A stretch of 64,000 bases of DNA, from NCBI GenBank assembly GCA_019925095.2, contig CM034406.1, positions 12,310,388-12,374,387 on the forward strand, in the 5' to 3' direction. The position numbers were made by a program, and so were the translations under genes. Of this stretch, positions 32,638 to 44,509 are shown in pieces. This stretch comes from Dendrolimus kikuchii (taxonomy: Eukaryota > Arthropoda > Insecta > Lepidoptera > Lasiocampidae). Within the stretch, counting starts at the first letter, position 1, and each line of letters starts with the position of its first letter. The notes under the pieces were generated by a model that was given only the letters and a program-made list of their open reading frames with translations, ran no database searches and was not told the origin of the DNA.

Positions 32638-32822
32638 ACTTCACACTAAAACCCAAAAAATAAATATTTAACCGACTTCTTTCTACAACATCTAGAAGTC
32701 AAACATAAAAAATACTATGTTTTGTAAATTTTTTATTGTTCTTTTATGTTTTACTTGGCACCAACTTCAAGATTTTGTAAAAAGTAGTCGGTAATTTTTT
32801 TTTTGGCTTTAGTATGAAGTTG
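32638..32822. mobile_element. Fold-back MITE, about 60-bp arms
   Basis: 'acttcacactaaaaccc...accgacttc...aacatctagaag' (32638-32698) pairs with 'cttcaagattttg...agtcggtaa...ggctttagtatgaagt' (32766-32822) with some mismatches. Confidence 0.65.
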
Positions 32823-32950
32823 AATGAATGAATGAAAACTCTTTATTGTTCAGCATAAACTTAAATCTAGACAATTGATATGGATACATTTGCATTAGAA
32901 CAATGAGCGGCCTTATCGCTTATAGCGATCTCTTCCAGGCAACCCAGTGT
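32821..32950 (-). mobile_element. Non-LTR 3' tail fragment (family L)
   Basis: GAATG microsatellite-like tail, 'ctctttattg' (AATAAA on the minus strand), then 'gcggccttatcgcttatagc' and 'gatctcttccaggcaaccca'. Confidence 0.75.
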
Positions 32951-33009
32951 CTAAGGAAGTGTAACTAAACTAAAATAAAAGTAATATAATCACAATATAT
33001 GTTATGATT

Positions 33010-33180
33010 ATTATACTACGGTTCATTTCGGGGCCAATCCCAGGCACCCAGCCCAGAGTACTATTTAGTATTTACTCAAATAACAAGAACTTAATTTACA
33101 AAATTTACTACGCGAGGAATCGAATCAGCATCTACTGCGTTCTAGCATGCTGGACGACGTTTACAAGAATAGACCACAAA
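33010..33180 (-). mobile_element. Decayed tRNA-derived SINE copy
   Basis: 'ggggccaatcccaggcaccc' and 'ttactacgcgaggaatcgaat' match the SINE at 41768-42010 and 45102-45345, in the minus orientation with more divergence. Confidence 0.5.
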
Positions 33181-34536
33181 CGTCTTCAAATAAATTTGAA
33201 CGTAACAATTTTTATCAATTTAAATATTATAATACATGCTTTCGATAACGATATAAGATGACGATACGACACTCATTATGTAGGTAAATGAGATTTATTC
33301 CATTGAAAGATTACGTGAGCGAAGCCGCTTCTAAGACCTTAGGATATTGTAACAACTGCATAATATAAGTTATACCATGCAAATGTTGTGATTTATCTCA
33401 TTAGTACAATTTATTGCATTAGCTTAGATAACATAATGAAGAAAATAGTTTTAATATTTAAGTTACTTTTCACGGTTGAAATAGGTACTACGTCACTCAC
33501 TTGATGCGATGTACCTATACCTGAATCAATGGTATTCGTATCAAAAGATGAAAAACTTGACGTATTTTTATTATAAACCACTTTTTAAACGCTTAAAAAT
33601 AGAACAAGCGCAAATTCGAACTGGTGTAAATTACAGCCAGCGTTATTCAAAGGAGGGTTTCGTTTTCAAAGAGCTGGCTGGAGAGAAACTAAAATAAAGA
33701 AAAATATAAAAGAAATATAAAAGGCGGCGTCATCCGCCATGCTGATTTTATGCACCGAAAGGGTTGGGGTAAGGTACAAGTGGCACTTTAGAGTACCGCC
33801 CCGCGTATGCAGTCGCGAAAATAAAAATATGGCCACTATACACGTATGGTTATGTAGACGGTGGATGCAAATTCTCACCTGTCTCTTTAATCTTCTAATT
33901 GCTACTCCTCTAATATTAGAAATGAATGTAGATGCACACTCTCATAATTATTCTTTGCTATTAGTCATCACATCATTTCCTTTGATGTGGTAATGCAGGA
34001 TTTTCATTAAGAATTGTTATCATGTTCGTCATTTATATGTATTTACAAATGTTTTTTTTATGTTTGCTTGTAGGTAAACTGGGAAACAGTCCACCCGATG
34101 GTAAGGACAACTGCAACTACAAAAGGGAGCTGATGCGTTACTTACTTTGTAGCTGTTGATCCACAATTTCTATTGAAAATGCTTTGTATAGGTAATCGAA
34201 GCTTCATTGAGTTGCCAATAGTCGAGGATTGAAGGAAGAGAAAAAGAATCAGTATTCATTTTAATGTAATGCTTAATACGCGAACTGCATTATACATACA
34301 TTAATAAGAAAATAATCACTGCTTAAAATGTGTAATATAAAATTTATATAGAAATGCGACTAACCAGAAAATTACACGCTCTACGAGTATGTGGCATAAA
34401 CGGCATTCGTACCTGTTTATAGAAATTTTGCTGTTTAGTCACACTTGTTTTGATAATCGTGAGTAAACTGAGTGTTTGTTTTTATAATAATACGTCTTAT
34501 ACGACAAAACTACAAGGAGCATTGTTTTTATTTCTT

Positions 34537-35180
34537 ACTAGCTGTGCCCGCGACTTCGTCCGCGTGGATTTATTTTTGTAGGACCCTCATTTTAAAAGTA
34601 GCCTTTTTTTGACAACGCTGGGGGAATGCATTTACGCATATCCTCAGGCCCCGGGGGATACCACCAAGGGGTATGTAGGACTCCCGGCTGCTGGTGTTGC
34701 ACATAAGCTTCAACGTTATAGCTTGCAAGCACCGACCGCCAGACTACCCACTCAACCTTCCAGCGTCCCTCCGCATCATAATGAGGCGTCACGGGACCGT
34801 AACCATGGGTATGACTGCCGTGACACCTCGATGCAAGCCGACAAGGAGGGGTGTCCCTGAGACTAGGACACCCCACGGCACTGGGTGTGGCTCGTCGGGA
34901 GGATCCCCCCCCCCCCGTCCCACTATGTTACAGGGAGGAGATGAGCAAAGCGCCGCCCGTGAACCCCTGTTCGCCATCTGCGACAGGGGTCCGCTTGCTC
35001 ATCCTCCTCCCTTATTCTTTGGGCAGCCTCCTTCTGGAGCAGCCTAAGTTACCCTTTAGAACATCAGCTATCTGCCAGTGAAATTCCGATTAAAATTTGT
35101 CCAGCCGTTTCAGCCGGTACATCGAGAAAGACAAAAATTCTGAAAATTGCAATTTCGGAATCTCTTGGTCCGAATTATCC
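34537..35180 (+). mobile_element. 'GCTGTGCCCGCGAC' element split by a nested insertion
   Basis: Starts ACTAGCTGTGCCCGCGACTT and resumes after the insertion with 'taagttaccctttagaacat' and 'gtccagccgtttcagcc'. This is the common lepidopteran element also found at 63713-63960. Confidence 0.65.
34604..35040 (-). mobile_element. Nested GC-rich non-LTR 3' fragment (437 bp), AGCC duplication
   Basis: On the minus strand the segment ends with a 7-A tail (TTTTTTT at 34604-34610 on plus). AGCC flanks it on both sides (34600-34603 and 35041-35044), and removing one copy restores 'aagtagcctaagttaccc'. GC-rich, with open frames on several strands that carry no domain and are not called. Confidence 0.7.
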
Positions 35181-35261
35181 CCCCTGATTGTTTTCACATT
35201 TTTATTTTGACATTAGAAATAGACACTTCAATTTTATTTACCTGTATAGATTACTAGAATA

Positions 35262-35726
35262 CAGCAAACCGATTGAAAGTCCACTTAATGGAAGGTGGTC
35301 ATCGTCGCCTATGGACATTTACAACACCAAGTTGCTACTAACGTGCTGTCGTCCTCGAAGTGGGGACTAGAACCTAGCCACTAATGCCGGAGCACAAGTC
35401 AAGCTCGAGAAGATCGAGCCGAAGGGCTATAATCAATACTATGACTTTTTTTTTATTGCATACGTTCAGCAGACAGGCAGATGGCCTACCGGATGAAAAG
35501 CGGTAACCATCGCCTGTGGACATGTGCTGCCGATCTCTAAAGTGAGATTGAACCTGGCCACTCATACCCCGACCCAAGGTTATGCCGGCATACTCTAGAC
35601 CAGGGGTCATAGCCATGAAGATGGGAAAATACTCTACCACCTGGTTATGGGTTGTTTTGTCGCCTCTTACGACAGGCCCCCCGGCCGCAGGGAATTGTAT
35701 TCTTTCTCCATTTCTGCACGCATAAG
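35262..35726 (-). mobile_element. Two adjacent family-A copies
   Basis: 35262-35400 is a partial copy ('gcctatggacatttacaaca', 'actaatgccgga'). 35447-35726 is a longer one from 'ttattgcatacgttcagcag' to 'tttctgcacg'. Both are antisense and separated by about 45 bp. Confidence 0.65.
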
Positions 35727-36127
35727 AGTCCAGCATGGTTCTACCACGAATAAAAACTTATACCCTTATCTGCCAATTATTTATTGGACTGTTTAAAGTA
35801 TTCCCCCCAGTCATACCTATAAAAAGCCCATCAATCATGTCATACATTTATCCTATTATTAATATAGATATGTTATCTATAAAATTATCCGCCAATAATT
35901 TTATCATGAAATGTTTTTAATATATTGTTGCCACTCCGATGATAATTATTCACTACCATTTATCTGCGATTATCAAATAGGATGTTAATGACGTGTCCGT
36001 CGCAAAGTTGATTAACCATGTCGACGGACAGAAGGGCTATTTGTTTTAAGCGACATTTGGAAAGAAAATATGTCCAGAGAAGAGTTTAAAATTTCAACCC
36101 CTATTAATACATTAATAATAAACTGCT

Positions 36128-36250
36128 TGCAACAACAATACGCTTTATTGTACACCTACATAAAACAGTAACACATTTTCACATCTTAAAATTAGAGGTA
36201 GTAATACAATGGGCGGCCTTATTGCTTAAAGCAATGTCTTCCAAGCAACC
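36128..36250 (-). mobile_element. Non-LTR 3' tail fragment (family L)
   Basis: 'gctttattgtaca' then 'ggcggccttattgcttaaag' and 'cttccaagcaacc' in antisense. Confidence 0.65.
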
Positions 36251-36391
36251 GTTGCATGGACAAGGTCCCCTTATTCACAATAATTTTTGAAAAACAACAA
36301 CATCACTACATAATATTTAAAAATTAAAATTTACGTAAGTTTTTGCTACTAGTACATTTATAGCTTCTTATTATTATAGTTTCGTAAACTT

Positions 36392-36472
36392 TTCAGTACT
36401 TCGGCTACTGAAAAATGGCCGAAACTTCGGAATAAATATGAAATAAAATACCGTTGAAACATAGTTTTATAA
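36392..36472 (+). mobile_element. Penelope-like element 3' end fragment
   Basis: 'ctactgaaaaatggccgaaa' then 'cttcgg', 'aaataaaat' and 'acatagtttta', parallel to 14050-14130. Confidence 0.6.
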
Positions 36473-36839
36473 ATATATACATTTAGGGACATCTAGGGAA
36501 GAGGCCGGAGGGTATCATTTTGCCCAGTTTTTTAAAAGGAGGTTTAGGTTCCCTGCCAAGGCTCGCGGATTTAGTTAAGCCGTTTTCCTGTAAGGTGAAG
36601 GAAGGATCACCGGGGCTTTTAATGCCTATTCTCATATACCAGAAATACTATTACCATATTAATGTGGCGAATTCCACACCGCGATTCTCGTTATCAAATA
36701 AAGTCCATACACATAAATGTTGGAAATATAAGTATGGAATCATACGTAGTCTTGCCATAAATATTGTAACAAAGATTTTTTTTTATTGCAAATAACATTT
36801 ATAAGTTTTACAGTGTGTTAGTTTAATACATAAATATAA

Positions 36840-38020
36840 AAAAATTTAAAATATAATAAGCTTATTCGAAGTGTTCTCCATTGGCTGCAATACAGTCCTT
36901 TAAACGTTGAGGCCAGTTATCAATAGAAGCACGCACTCTTTCCATGGGAAAATTCTTTACTGCCAATCGTATGGATTGTTTTAGGGACTCCAAATTATCA
37001 TGGCGTTTAGAGCAAGCCGTACTCTCTAAAACTGACCATAAATCATAATCCAACGGATTAAGATTGGGACTAGACGACGGCCAGTCTTCAGCTCTGATGA
37101 AGTCCGAAACGTTCGTTTCCAACCAAGACTGCGTGGACCGAGCTTTATGACCCGGCGCCGAATCTTGCTGGAAGGACCATTCTTGGTTATTGAACATGGC
37201 GTTGTTAAGGGGCTTAACTACCTTCTCAAGAATGGTATCTTCATACACTTGTGCCGATGTTTTGATACTTTTCACAAAAATATGGCTCAGTCACTCCTTC
37301 ATAGCTAACACCCCACCAAACCCTCACTGAAGATGGATAATGCCCACGTTGCTCTCTGACGACTAATTAAGAAGCTTCCTTAGAGCTTTGAGCATAAATA
37401 CGGTCATTTTCTTTGTTAAAATGTTGCTCTATTGCAAAAATTTTCTCATCCTTAAACAAAATTTTTCTGTGACCTCCCTTTGCGTACCGCTTCAGTAGTT
37501 GTTTCGATTTTACCACCCTATTCTTTTTTAAATTATGAGTTAAGAAATGACCAATGCGTCTCTTATAGGCTGCAAGTCCTAAGTCTTCTTTTAAAATACG
37601 CGACATGGTTCTAGGTGATTTATCTTCATCTCCCGAGGTAAAATCTTTTGCTTTCGTACAGGATTTCTTCGAATTCTTTCCCTTACTGCTTTGACCACCT
37701 TTTTCGTACGAACACTACGTGGACGGCCAGATCTTTTTCTGAGAAAAACAGAGGAGGTCTCATTGTACCTATTAACAGCCCGGTACATAAACATTTGACC
37801 AAGCGTATGGAGAGTTTTAAAAATTGCATTTGGCTCCATACCTACTTTGTGTAATGCAATCACAACGATTCGGTTCTCTTTATCGTCCCACTCCATTTTA
37901 ATATCGCAAAATGTTGTACAATGTCTTGGCGCCAAAATGAGAAAGCACATTGAACAATCATACAAAAATGACAGATTCCCAATTCAAATGTAAAATTTTG
38001 TTTCTTTTTAATTGTAACAG
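36840..38020 (-). mobile_element. Decayed mariner (DD37D, maT-like) transposon
   Basis: Contains the broken transposase at 36862-37896. Candidate ends carry weakly matching 'gtctgtccataaata' (right, minus strand near 38040-38020) and 'gtgtgttagtttaatacata' (left, near 36814) motifs, so boundaries are approximate. Confidence 0.6.
36862..37896 (-). pseudogene. Mariner-superfamily transposase pseudogene, DD37D
   Basis: Pieces in different frames: 37896-37591 (helix-turn-helix region, with RSGRPRSVRTKK linker), 37606-37367 (FKDEKIF, first catalytic Asp) and 37275-36862 (QQDSAPGH, second Asp; SPNLNPLDYDLW, third Asp). From the second to the third Asp there are 37 residues, the DD37D spacing of the maT group. 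At least two frameshifts and a gap around 37366-37276 break the frame, so it cannot encode a working enzyme. It lies between ADGF copies 1 and 2. Confidence 0.85.
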
Positions 38021-38174
38021 TATTTATGGACAGACTAAGTATTTATAAATAATTTTTTTACCGTAACAGCTTAGTGTTCTATGCACTCGTGTTTCAAATG
38101 ACATGGGTCCGAATGCTGGCGCGAAGCATGCACCACATAGGCAGTGTTCTTAGCTTACGTGCACGTTGTTACAT

Positions 38175-38402
38175 TTTTTTATTGTATGAGTTCAGCAAGC
38201 AGGCCGAAGGCCCACCTGATGCAAAGCGTTTACCACCTCCTATGAATATTTGTGCATCAAAGGTGCTACTAATGTGCTGCCGCTCTCTGAAAGGAGAGGA
38301 GGACTAAAACCTAGCTACTAATGCCCGGAACATAACTCATAGTTATTACGGCGGCATAGGGGTGGTAGCCATCCAAACGGGAAAATACCCTACCACCTGG
38401 CA
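38175..38402 (-). mobile_element. Family-A retroposon copy
   Basis: 'ttttattgtatgagttcagc' to 'aataccctaccacctggca' in antisense; truncated at its 5' end. Confidence 0.7.
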
Positions 38403-38908
38403 AATTATCACATGCTGACGGTGAAGAAAAATATACGTGATGCATCCTGCATATTGGGATGTAAGATGTATCAAAGTCACCAATTTACATTGAATATACG
38501 TAGCAGGTAGGTATACTATCTGTTCCCGTCTTAGGTTTATGGTTTTATATACGTATATAAGTTTTATCTTTGGTCTTATATTGTATAAACTATACCTCTT
38601 TTATTCGGCCCAAAAATACTTTAATTTAAATTATGACTCGAAAAATTATTGAATATTCCAAATCTTTCTATCTACTATAGGTTCTTATGTTCTTGACAAC
38701 AATGTTTAGGCAACACGATAAAATACAAAATAATTTAAATTAAAACAGTGAAATCATGTTCTGTTATCAACATTGTGAAATTCCAAGAATCGCAGCGCTT
38801 AGTTTCATTGATGTAATATCACTGATAGTATTTCTTTTATTACCTAATACTATCTATCTACGAGAGATATCGCTTTTGACACCCCAGCCTTGCACTAAAT
38901 AAGCGTGT

Positions 38909-38918
38909 TTATAAAATA
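38909..38918 (+). promoter_or_regulatory. Possible TATA box of ADGF copy 2
   Basis: TTTATAAAAT lies 37-46 bp upstream of the ATG at 38955, with TTCATTTC as a weak initiator between them. That would give a very short leader. Confidence 0.35.
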
Positions 38919-38954
38919 TACCTGTTGTTCATTTCGAGACTTTGTGCCGGCAAC

Positions 38955-40448
38955 ATGTGGATTGTGATTTGTTTTATGCCTTTTATATTTTTCGTTGCTC
39001 TACAAGGGCTTGATATTGAAAATGAAAGGGAACTATTATTGCAAAAAGAGTTAAAGATGATGCTAGGCAGTGATATTATTTTTAGTGATAGTGATATTAA
39101 AGCAAACGATATTATAATGGATCTGAAACTTAGAGAATTAGACAATGCATTCAAATACCCACAGATGTTCAATTTATCAAAACATTTCTTTGAATATAAA
39201 GATGAAGTGAAACGAACGCCGCTCTTTAAAATTATTCAGAAGATGCCGAAAGGAGCTGTTCTTCACGCGCATGATACTGGTCTTCTAAGTCCTGATTATG
39301 TTTTGGAGCTAACCTATTTGGATGATTTATTTGTTTGCTTTGTGGATGACGATGTAAAATTCTGGTTCTCATTGGAAACACCGAATATACCCTGTGCTAC
39401 GAAATGGCAACCAATGAAAGAAGCCAGATATTCATCAGGAAATGTTGACGAGTTCGACGCTTATTTAAGAAAGTATTTTACCATTGTGATTAATAACCCA
39501 AATGAAGTGTACACGAATGTAAACGCAGCCTGGTCTGCTTTTCAACAATATTTTGTTACAACAAGTGGTTTGTTTAGTTATAAACCAGTTTGGGAAAAAT
39601 ATTTCTATGATACTTTAAAAGCATTGAGAGAAGAAAATATAATGTACCTTGAAATAAGAAGTGTTTTACCGCCAGTTTATGACTTAGAAGGAATAAAGTC
39701 TACTTCATTGGATACTGCAGAATGTTACAAGAAAGTCGTTGATCAGTTTATGGTAGATTATCCGGATTTCTTTGGTGCAAAGTTGATATATGCTCCACCC
39801 AGGATGGTAGATGTGAAAACAGTTAAAGATTACATTAAAATAGCCAAAGAAATAAAGAGGAAGATGCCAGATTTCCTAGCCGGATTTGATTTGGTTGGCC
39901 AGGAAGATTTGGGTATGCCAACTAAGGAATTTTTACCTGCTCTATTGGAAGCGAAAACCGAATTAGACTATTTTTTTCACGCTGGTGAAACAAACTGGTA
40001 TGGTTCAAGTTCTGACGAGAACCTGGTTGACGCAATTGTTCTTGGGACCAAGAGGATAGGCCACGCATTTGCGTTGATCAAGCATCCTTTACTTCTTCAA
40101 GAAGTAAAAGAAAGGGGTATTGCTATAGAAGTGAACGTAATATCGAACGCTGTGTTGAAACTAGTTGAGGATATACGGAACCATCCAGTCGCTGCTTTTT
40201 TGGCGCAAGATTTGCCTGTGGTGTTATCAAGCGACGATCCTGGAGTTTGGGAAGCAGATCCTATCAGTCATGATTATTACGTTACTTTCGTTGGAGTGGC
40301 GAGTCGTCATGCAGATTTGAAGTTATTAAAGAAGCTAGCTCTGAACTCTTTATATTATAGTACGTACCCTAATAAGGATAAAATTGTTCATGAATTTGAA
40401 ATACGATGGACTAAATTTATTGACTCGCTTGTAAAGGACAAATGGTGA
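38955..40448 (+). CDS. Secreted adenosine deaminase (ADGF/ADA2 family), copy 2
   Basis: 497 residues, no intron. ATG 38955 is preferred: the frame extends 10 codons upstream without an ATG, and the signal peptide begins here (WIVICFMPFIFFVAL). Motifs: MPKGAVLHAHD (H104, H106, D107), C128/C147, AGFDLVGQED, HAGETNW (H342, E345), RIGHAFAL (H370), SSDDPG (D427, D428). All zinc and catalytic residues are kept. Role as for copy 1: extracellular adenosine deamination. It is divergent to copy 1 (8.8 kb away, with the mariner between) and convergent with copy 3. The C-terminal 25 residues differ most from the other two. A TATA-like element lies just upstream. Confidence 0.95.
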   Translation: MWIVICFMPFIFFVALQGLDIENERELLLQKELKMMLGSDIIFSDSDIKANDIIMDLKLRELDNAFKYPQMFNLSKHFFEYKDEVKRTPLFKIIQKMPKGAVLHAHDTGLLSPDYVLELTYLDDLFVCFVDDDVKFWFSLETPNIPCATKWQPMKEARYSSGNVDEFDAYLRKYFTIVINNPNEVYTNVNAAWSAFQQYFVTTSGLFSYKPVWEKYFYDTLKALREENIMYLEIRSVLPPVYDLEGIKSTSLDTAECYKKVVDQFMVDYPDFFGAKLIYAPPRMVDVKTVKDYIKIAKEIKRKMPDFLAGFDLVGQEDLGMPTKEFLPALLEAKTELDYFFHAGETNWYGSSSDENLVDAIVLGTKRIGHAFALIKHPLLLQEVKERGIAIEVNVISNAVLKLVEDIRNHPVAAFLAQDLPVVLSSDDPGVWEADPISHDYYVTFVGVASRHADLKLLKKLALNSLYYSTYPNKDKIVHEFEIRWTKFIDSLVKDKW

Positions 40449-41767
40449 TTATAAAGCATGCCTATTATGTAAAACCTGTTGCTTTGAGGAAAAGATTAAA
40501 TATGAATCGAAATACGATGGCAGTAAAATAACAAATCGAATAAACTAATCATTATTAGGTGCGGTCAGTGTATAATAAGATGTAATAGTTACGATACATA
40601 CCAACATATTTCTAAAATATTTGTATTTTAAGAACTATTAATAAAATGATAAAGTGCTCAAATAATGAGTCACTCCACGTACAAAGAAAGGTTCCGTAGT
40701 GATTTTTTTTATTAATATATTTAATTCAGGACTACATTTCCTATAAATAAAATGCATAAAAGTTTGATGAGTAACGTCGATGTCTTTATAATTTCACTAT
40801 GAAACCCTAAATAAATATTTAATCGAAAATGCTCTATATATGTACCCCAATAAATCGACACTGATCTGACTGGAACCAAGTATATTGAAGGATTCCGTAG
40901 AGGTGATGAATTTCCATTGTTTCTTGGCATTTTATGGTTCCGGAACTACTCAAGAAATTCCCTGTAAACCAGTTTTCGTTAAAAGTGTTGTTATACTGTA
41001 GGTTATGGATATAGATTTTAGTCTAAAATATGTACTGGTGTGGATTTTAATGTTTTTCAGAATTTTTTACCTCATAGTTCAAAATGTAGAGGGGAGCACA
41101 ATTTCGATGATGTCTTTGGATAATATTTACCCACGTAACGGTTTTATTTATATTTAATTAGAGTAAGCTTGTAAGCTTCTTTAAGGTTCTTAAAGAAGTG
41201 TACAATAAAAATACAAAATCTCTTCAGGTGTTCAACGGACTGCTCTAAAGTCAATTATATATATACGTTTCTAGTTATATTACAAAACCCACATGTTACA
41301 CATTTATTCTAATCCATCCTAAAGTTGTCTGGAAGACATTGCTTTTAGTGACAAGACCACCTATTGTTTTCTCTAGTTGAAACTTCTTGAACTGTATCTT
41401 AATGTTATGCAATAATGTATAATTATTCTATTCTACAGATAACTCTTACTCAATATGAATAAGACCGATGGAGTTGAAAATCTCGCTCGCGTATTACTAC
41501 ATTTAAAAAAATACTGACATTTAGGTTGGACATATCTGTTGTATTCTGTGAATCTCCATAATAATATTATGAATATTTCACACTTTTATTTTGCTTCATA
41601 TACATTTCTTTATATGAAAACCAATTCTTGTGAAAAACGTAGATTCTATTTTTATGTGTAACAAATAAAACCGTATCTGAATCTTATCTTCTTTGAATCT
41701 GGCTGACATTTTTTCTTTGAGATTATTCTAAAACTTGATTATTCGTAGATATGCAAAACCATATAAT
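40449..41767. other. Downstream flank of ADGF copy 2
   Basis: 'tcgaataaac' (40537) is a candidate poly-A signal. At about 41326-41400 a decayed family-L LINE tail is recognisable ('gtctggaagacattgctttt'). Otherwise AT-rich with no gene. Confidence 0.4.
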
Positions 41768-42010
41768 TTAATAATAATAATCGGCAGACAAACACATATT
41801 GTATATCCCCAAATTAAGCAAGTTACGCTTGTGTTATGGGTAATATACAACGGATTACTCTGGGGCCGATCCCAGACACCCAGACCATAGTAAATAACGG
41901 AGAAAATACGTTTCCGAAATTTACTATACCAGGAATCGAACCCGGAGCCTCTGCGTTGTAGTGAGGTAGGCCGGCAAAGGCTTAGCCCGCTCAACCACAG
42001 AGGCCGTCAT
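41768..42010 (-). mobile_element. tRNA-derived SINE
   Basis: On the minus strand: GCCTCTGTGGTTGAGCGGGC (pol III A box TGGTTGAGCGG), then GGGTTCGATTCC (B box), a unique body and an ATT/TTA-repeat tail. Aligns with 45102-45345 in the opposite orientation. Promoter-like boxes sit at the 5' end, as in tRNA-derived SINEs. It does not fold as a complete tRNA gene. Confidence 0.8.
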
Positions 42011-42362
42011 TATTAATACGCTCAGCACCCGAGTAAGTGTCATTATAGTGAAGCACTTTCAAGCAAGACCTAAAAGTCACAGTTCACTTATCGACGCATC
42101 GGTTCCGACAGTCCGCAAGACAAAGTCCTAATGTGACGAACTTCAATAGTTCCAATTTCTTACTTTTTAGAAATACTCTATTTACTTGCAACATTATTTG
42201 TGTCTTTGTGTGCGTGTTAGAGAAAATAATTATATGGCGCTCACGCAGACATCAATTGGATTTGTGCTTCAACTCTGAACGTAATTTTGCAGGAAACTAA
42301 TCTCTCTAGGTATTATTACTCTAACTGCAAAACTGGCTAGATACAAAAAAAAAATCAGTCAT

Positions 42363-42513
42363 AATGAAACTAGGTTTTAACGATTTTAAACGTGGTATTT
42401 TATTTGATTTTTATTATTCCGACGTTTCAGCCATTTTTCAGTAGTAGAAGAAAAAGATCTCAGGTGTCAATGAATATTGTTAAAGTTTTATTTAGTCTAT
42501 CGCCAACTTGTTC
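42363..42513 (-). mobile_element. Penelope-like element 3' end fragment
   Basis: Minus strand: 'actactgaaaaatggctgaa', 'acgtcgga', then 'aaaatcgttaaaacctagttt'; upstream it has 'ataaaactttaacaatattc', as at 13998-14013. Confidence 0.65.
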
Positions 42514-43654
42514 ATTTTAAATCATATAAAAAAAAAACTGAGAATAAAATTAAATCTACCTACTTCACAATTAACCTATGTTCATTGTTTCCAACATGCA
42601 ATTGTGTTTTAATGAAAAACAATTATTATGTGTTACTTTTGTATTTCAAATAAAAGGCATTAATAAACTTCAAATAGTATGTATTTACATATAATGTGTT
42701 ACTTAATAATACTTAAACTGTAGTACAAAAACATATTTTAATATTAGGTTTCTTTGTGATTAAATAACAACATACGTATGTATAATTTGATAACATTGTA
42801 GGAAATAACGAGGCATTATTAATTTTAGGCTTCAAACGCATTTTCTAAACTGTATCGTACATTGGCCAAGGCTGAATATATTATAAGTTAAGTGAGAAAA
42901 AATATTACGACGAGGCTAGTTGTCTGCCCGTCACTCCATTGGCTTAGTACTTAATAAGTTATTATCATTATTTCCTTCAACTTTAGATTTACGAAGTGTT
43001 ACACTTTTTATTAGGCGATTTATTATTCGAAAATTGTATTATGTATTTAATAAATTTAAATGTATTGAACCTTACCTAGACGATAATTATTCATCCTAGC
43101 CCTATATGTAAACCAAATTACTGATTTATAATTAACATTAGGCATGGATAATTTAATACATTTAGTTTTGCAATTACTATCTAAATACCCAATGAATCAC
43201 AGTTATAAATACACAAAGATTTAAGAATATATTTCTATGACTAAAATTAATAAAGTTTTACACAATTTACCTTTAACATGCTCTCCTGTAAAATTAGAAT
43301 TTTGCAGTTGACCCACTATAGTTGGGAGCCTTCGTTATAGTAAAAGATTGCATATAGTGCTTTGACATTTTTCTCTTCGAAAATAGACAAATTGGTACGA
43401 GTTAACTCGTATCAGAGTAAACCATATCGCACCTTTAGAATTATAGAGACCTAGTTAAACAATACAATTTTGACCATAATTATTATGATAAGTAATAATT
43501 GTGTGATATAAACTTGGCACACAAAAGAAGTCTCGCAGACGGGGCGCTACGGTCATGCGATGGAATGCTTTAATTTAAAATAATTTTAAAATGATTACAA
43601 TTGTATGTCTAATCATTTAGTGACTAGAATAATAATGTATTATTTAGAATAGAA
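42514..43654. other. AT-rich intergenic, no gene seen
   Basis: No open frame or repeat recognised. Confidence 0.4.
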
Positions 43655-43765
43655 TATATATACTTTGTTATACAATCAAAATAATGTCACAATACACAAA
43701 AGCATCTTACAATTAGGCGCAAAAGACGGTTTTTTCGCTGGTAGCGATCTCTTCCAGCCAATCTT
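43655..43765 (-). mobile_element. Non-LTR 3' tail fragment (family L), decayed
   Basis: 'tttgttatacaatc' and 'ggtagcgatctcttccagcc' correspond to the AATAAA and 'ggaagagatcgct' blocks in antisense. An ATAC microsatellite follows at 43860-43876. Confidence 0.5.
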
Positions 43766-44206
43766 GGGATGGAGAGAGACGAAAGCTAGAGCAGGGATTT
43801 TGTTGCACAATATTCTAATAACTAATAATATGTGGGTTTATATTATTATATACATAAAAACATACATACATACATTTTTTATAATGAATAGGTTCGCGTT
43901 TGTCTGACATTGCGCCTGATGTCAGGCGGAAATGCAGTCTAAGGTGGAGCACGCTTACTCAGAAGATACCTGTTCACGCGAGACTTAAAGACACCTAGAT
44001 TGTGTTCTTCAGGAAACACAGACGATGGTAAAGAGTTTCACTCTTCAACGGTTCGTATGATGAAAGTGGAAGCAAAGCGTTTCGTCCGCTTCGTTGATAT
44101 TTCCACCATATATCGGTGGCGTGAGTGCGTACGTCTGCTAGTCCGGTGGTAAAATGGTGAAGGAGGAACCAATTCATGTAATTCCGTGGCACACTCCCCG
44201 AAGCGT

Positions 44207-44509
44207 GCAGGAACGGAGAAAGAATACAATTTCCTGCGGCCGGGCGGCCTGTCGTAAGAGGCGACTTAACAACCCACAGCCAGGTGGTAGGGCATTTGCC
44301 CGACTGGATGGCTACCACCCCTGGTCTAAAGTATGTCGCCATAACCTTGAGTTGTGTTCCGGCATTAGTGACCAGGTTCCAGTCTCCCTTAAGAGAGCAG
44401 CAGCGCATTTGTAGCACCTTTGGTGTTGCAAGTGTCCATAGGTGATGGTAACCGCTTTCAATTAAGTGAGCCGTCTGCCTGTCTGCTGATCTCCTGCAAT
44501 AAAAAAAAA
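44207..44509 (+). mobile_element. Family-A retroposon with AAGCGT duplication
   Basis: Starts GCAGGAACGGAGAAAGAATA, ends 'ctcctgcaat' plus a poly-A run. AAGCGT flanks it at 44201-44206 and 44510-44515. Open frames on both strands here are repeat-derived. Confidence 0.85.

Noticed and set aside
34592..35081. Several overlapping frames on both strands
   Set aside because: All lie inside a nested GC-rich LINE fragment with target duplication.
41930..42005. tRNA gene
   Set aside because: A and B boxes are present, but the sequence continues into a shared body and tail found at 45102-45345, so it is a SINE.
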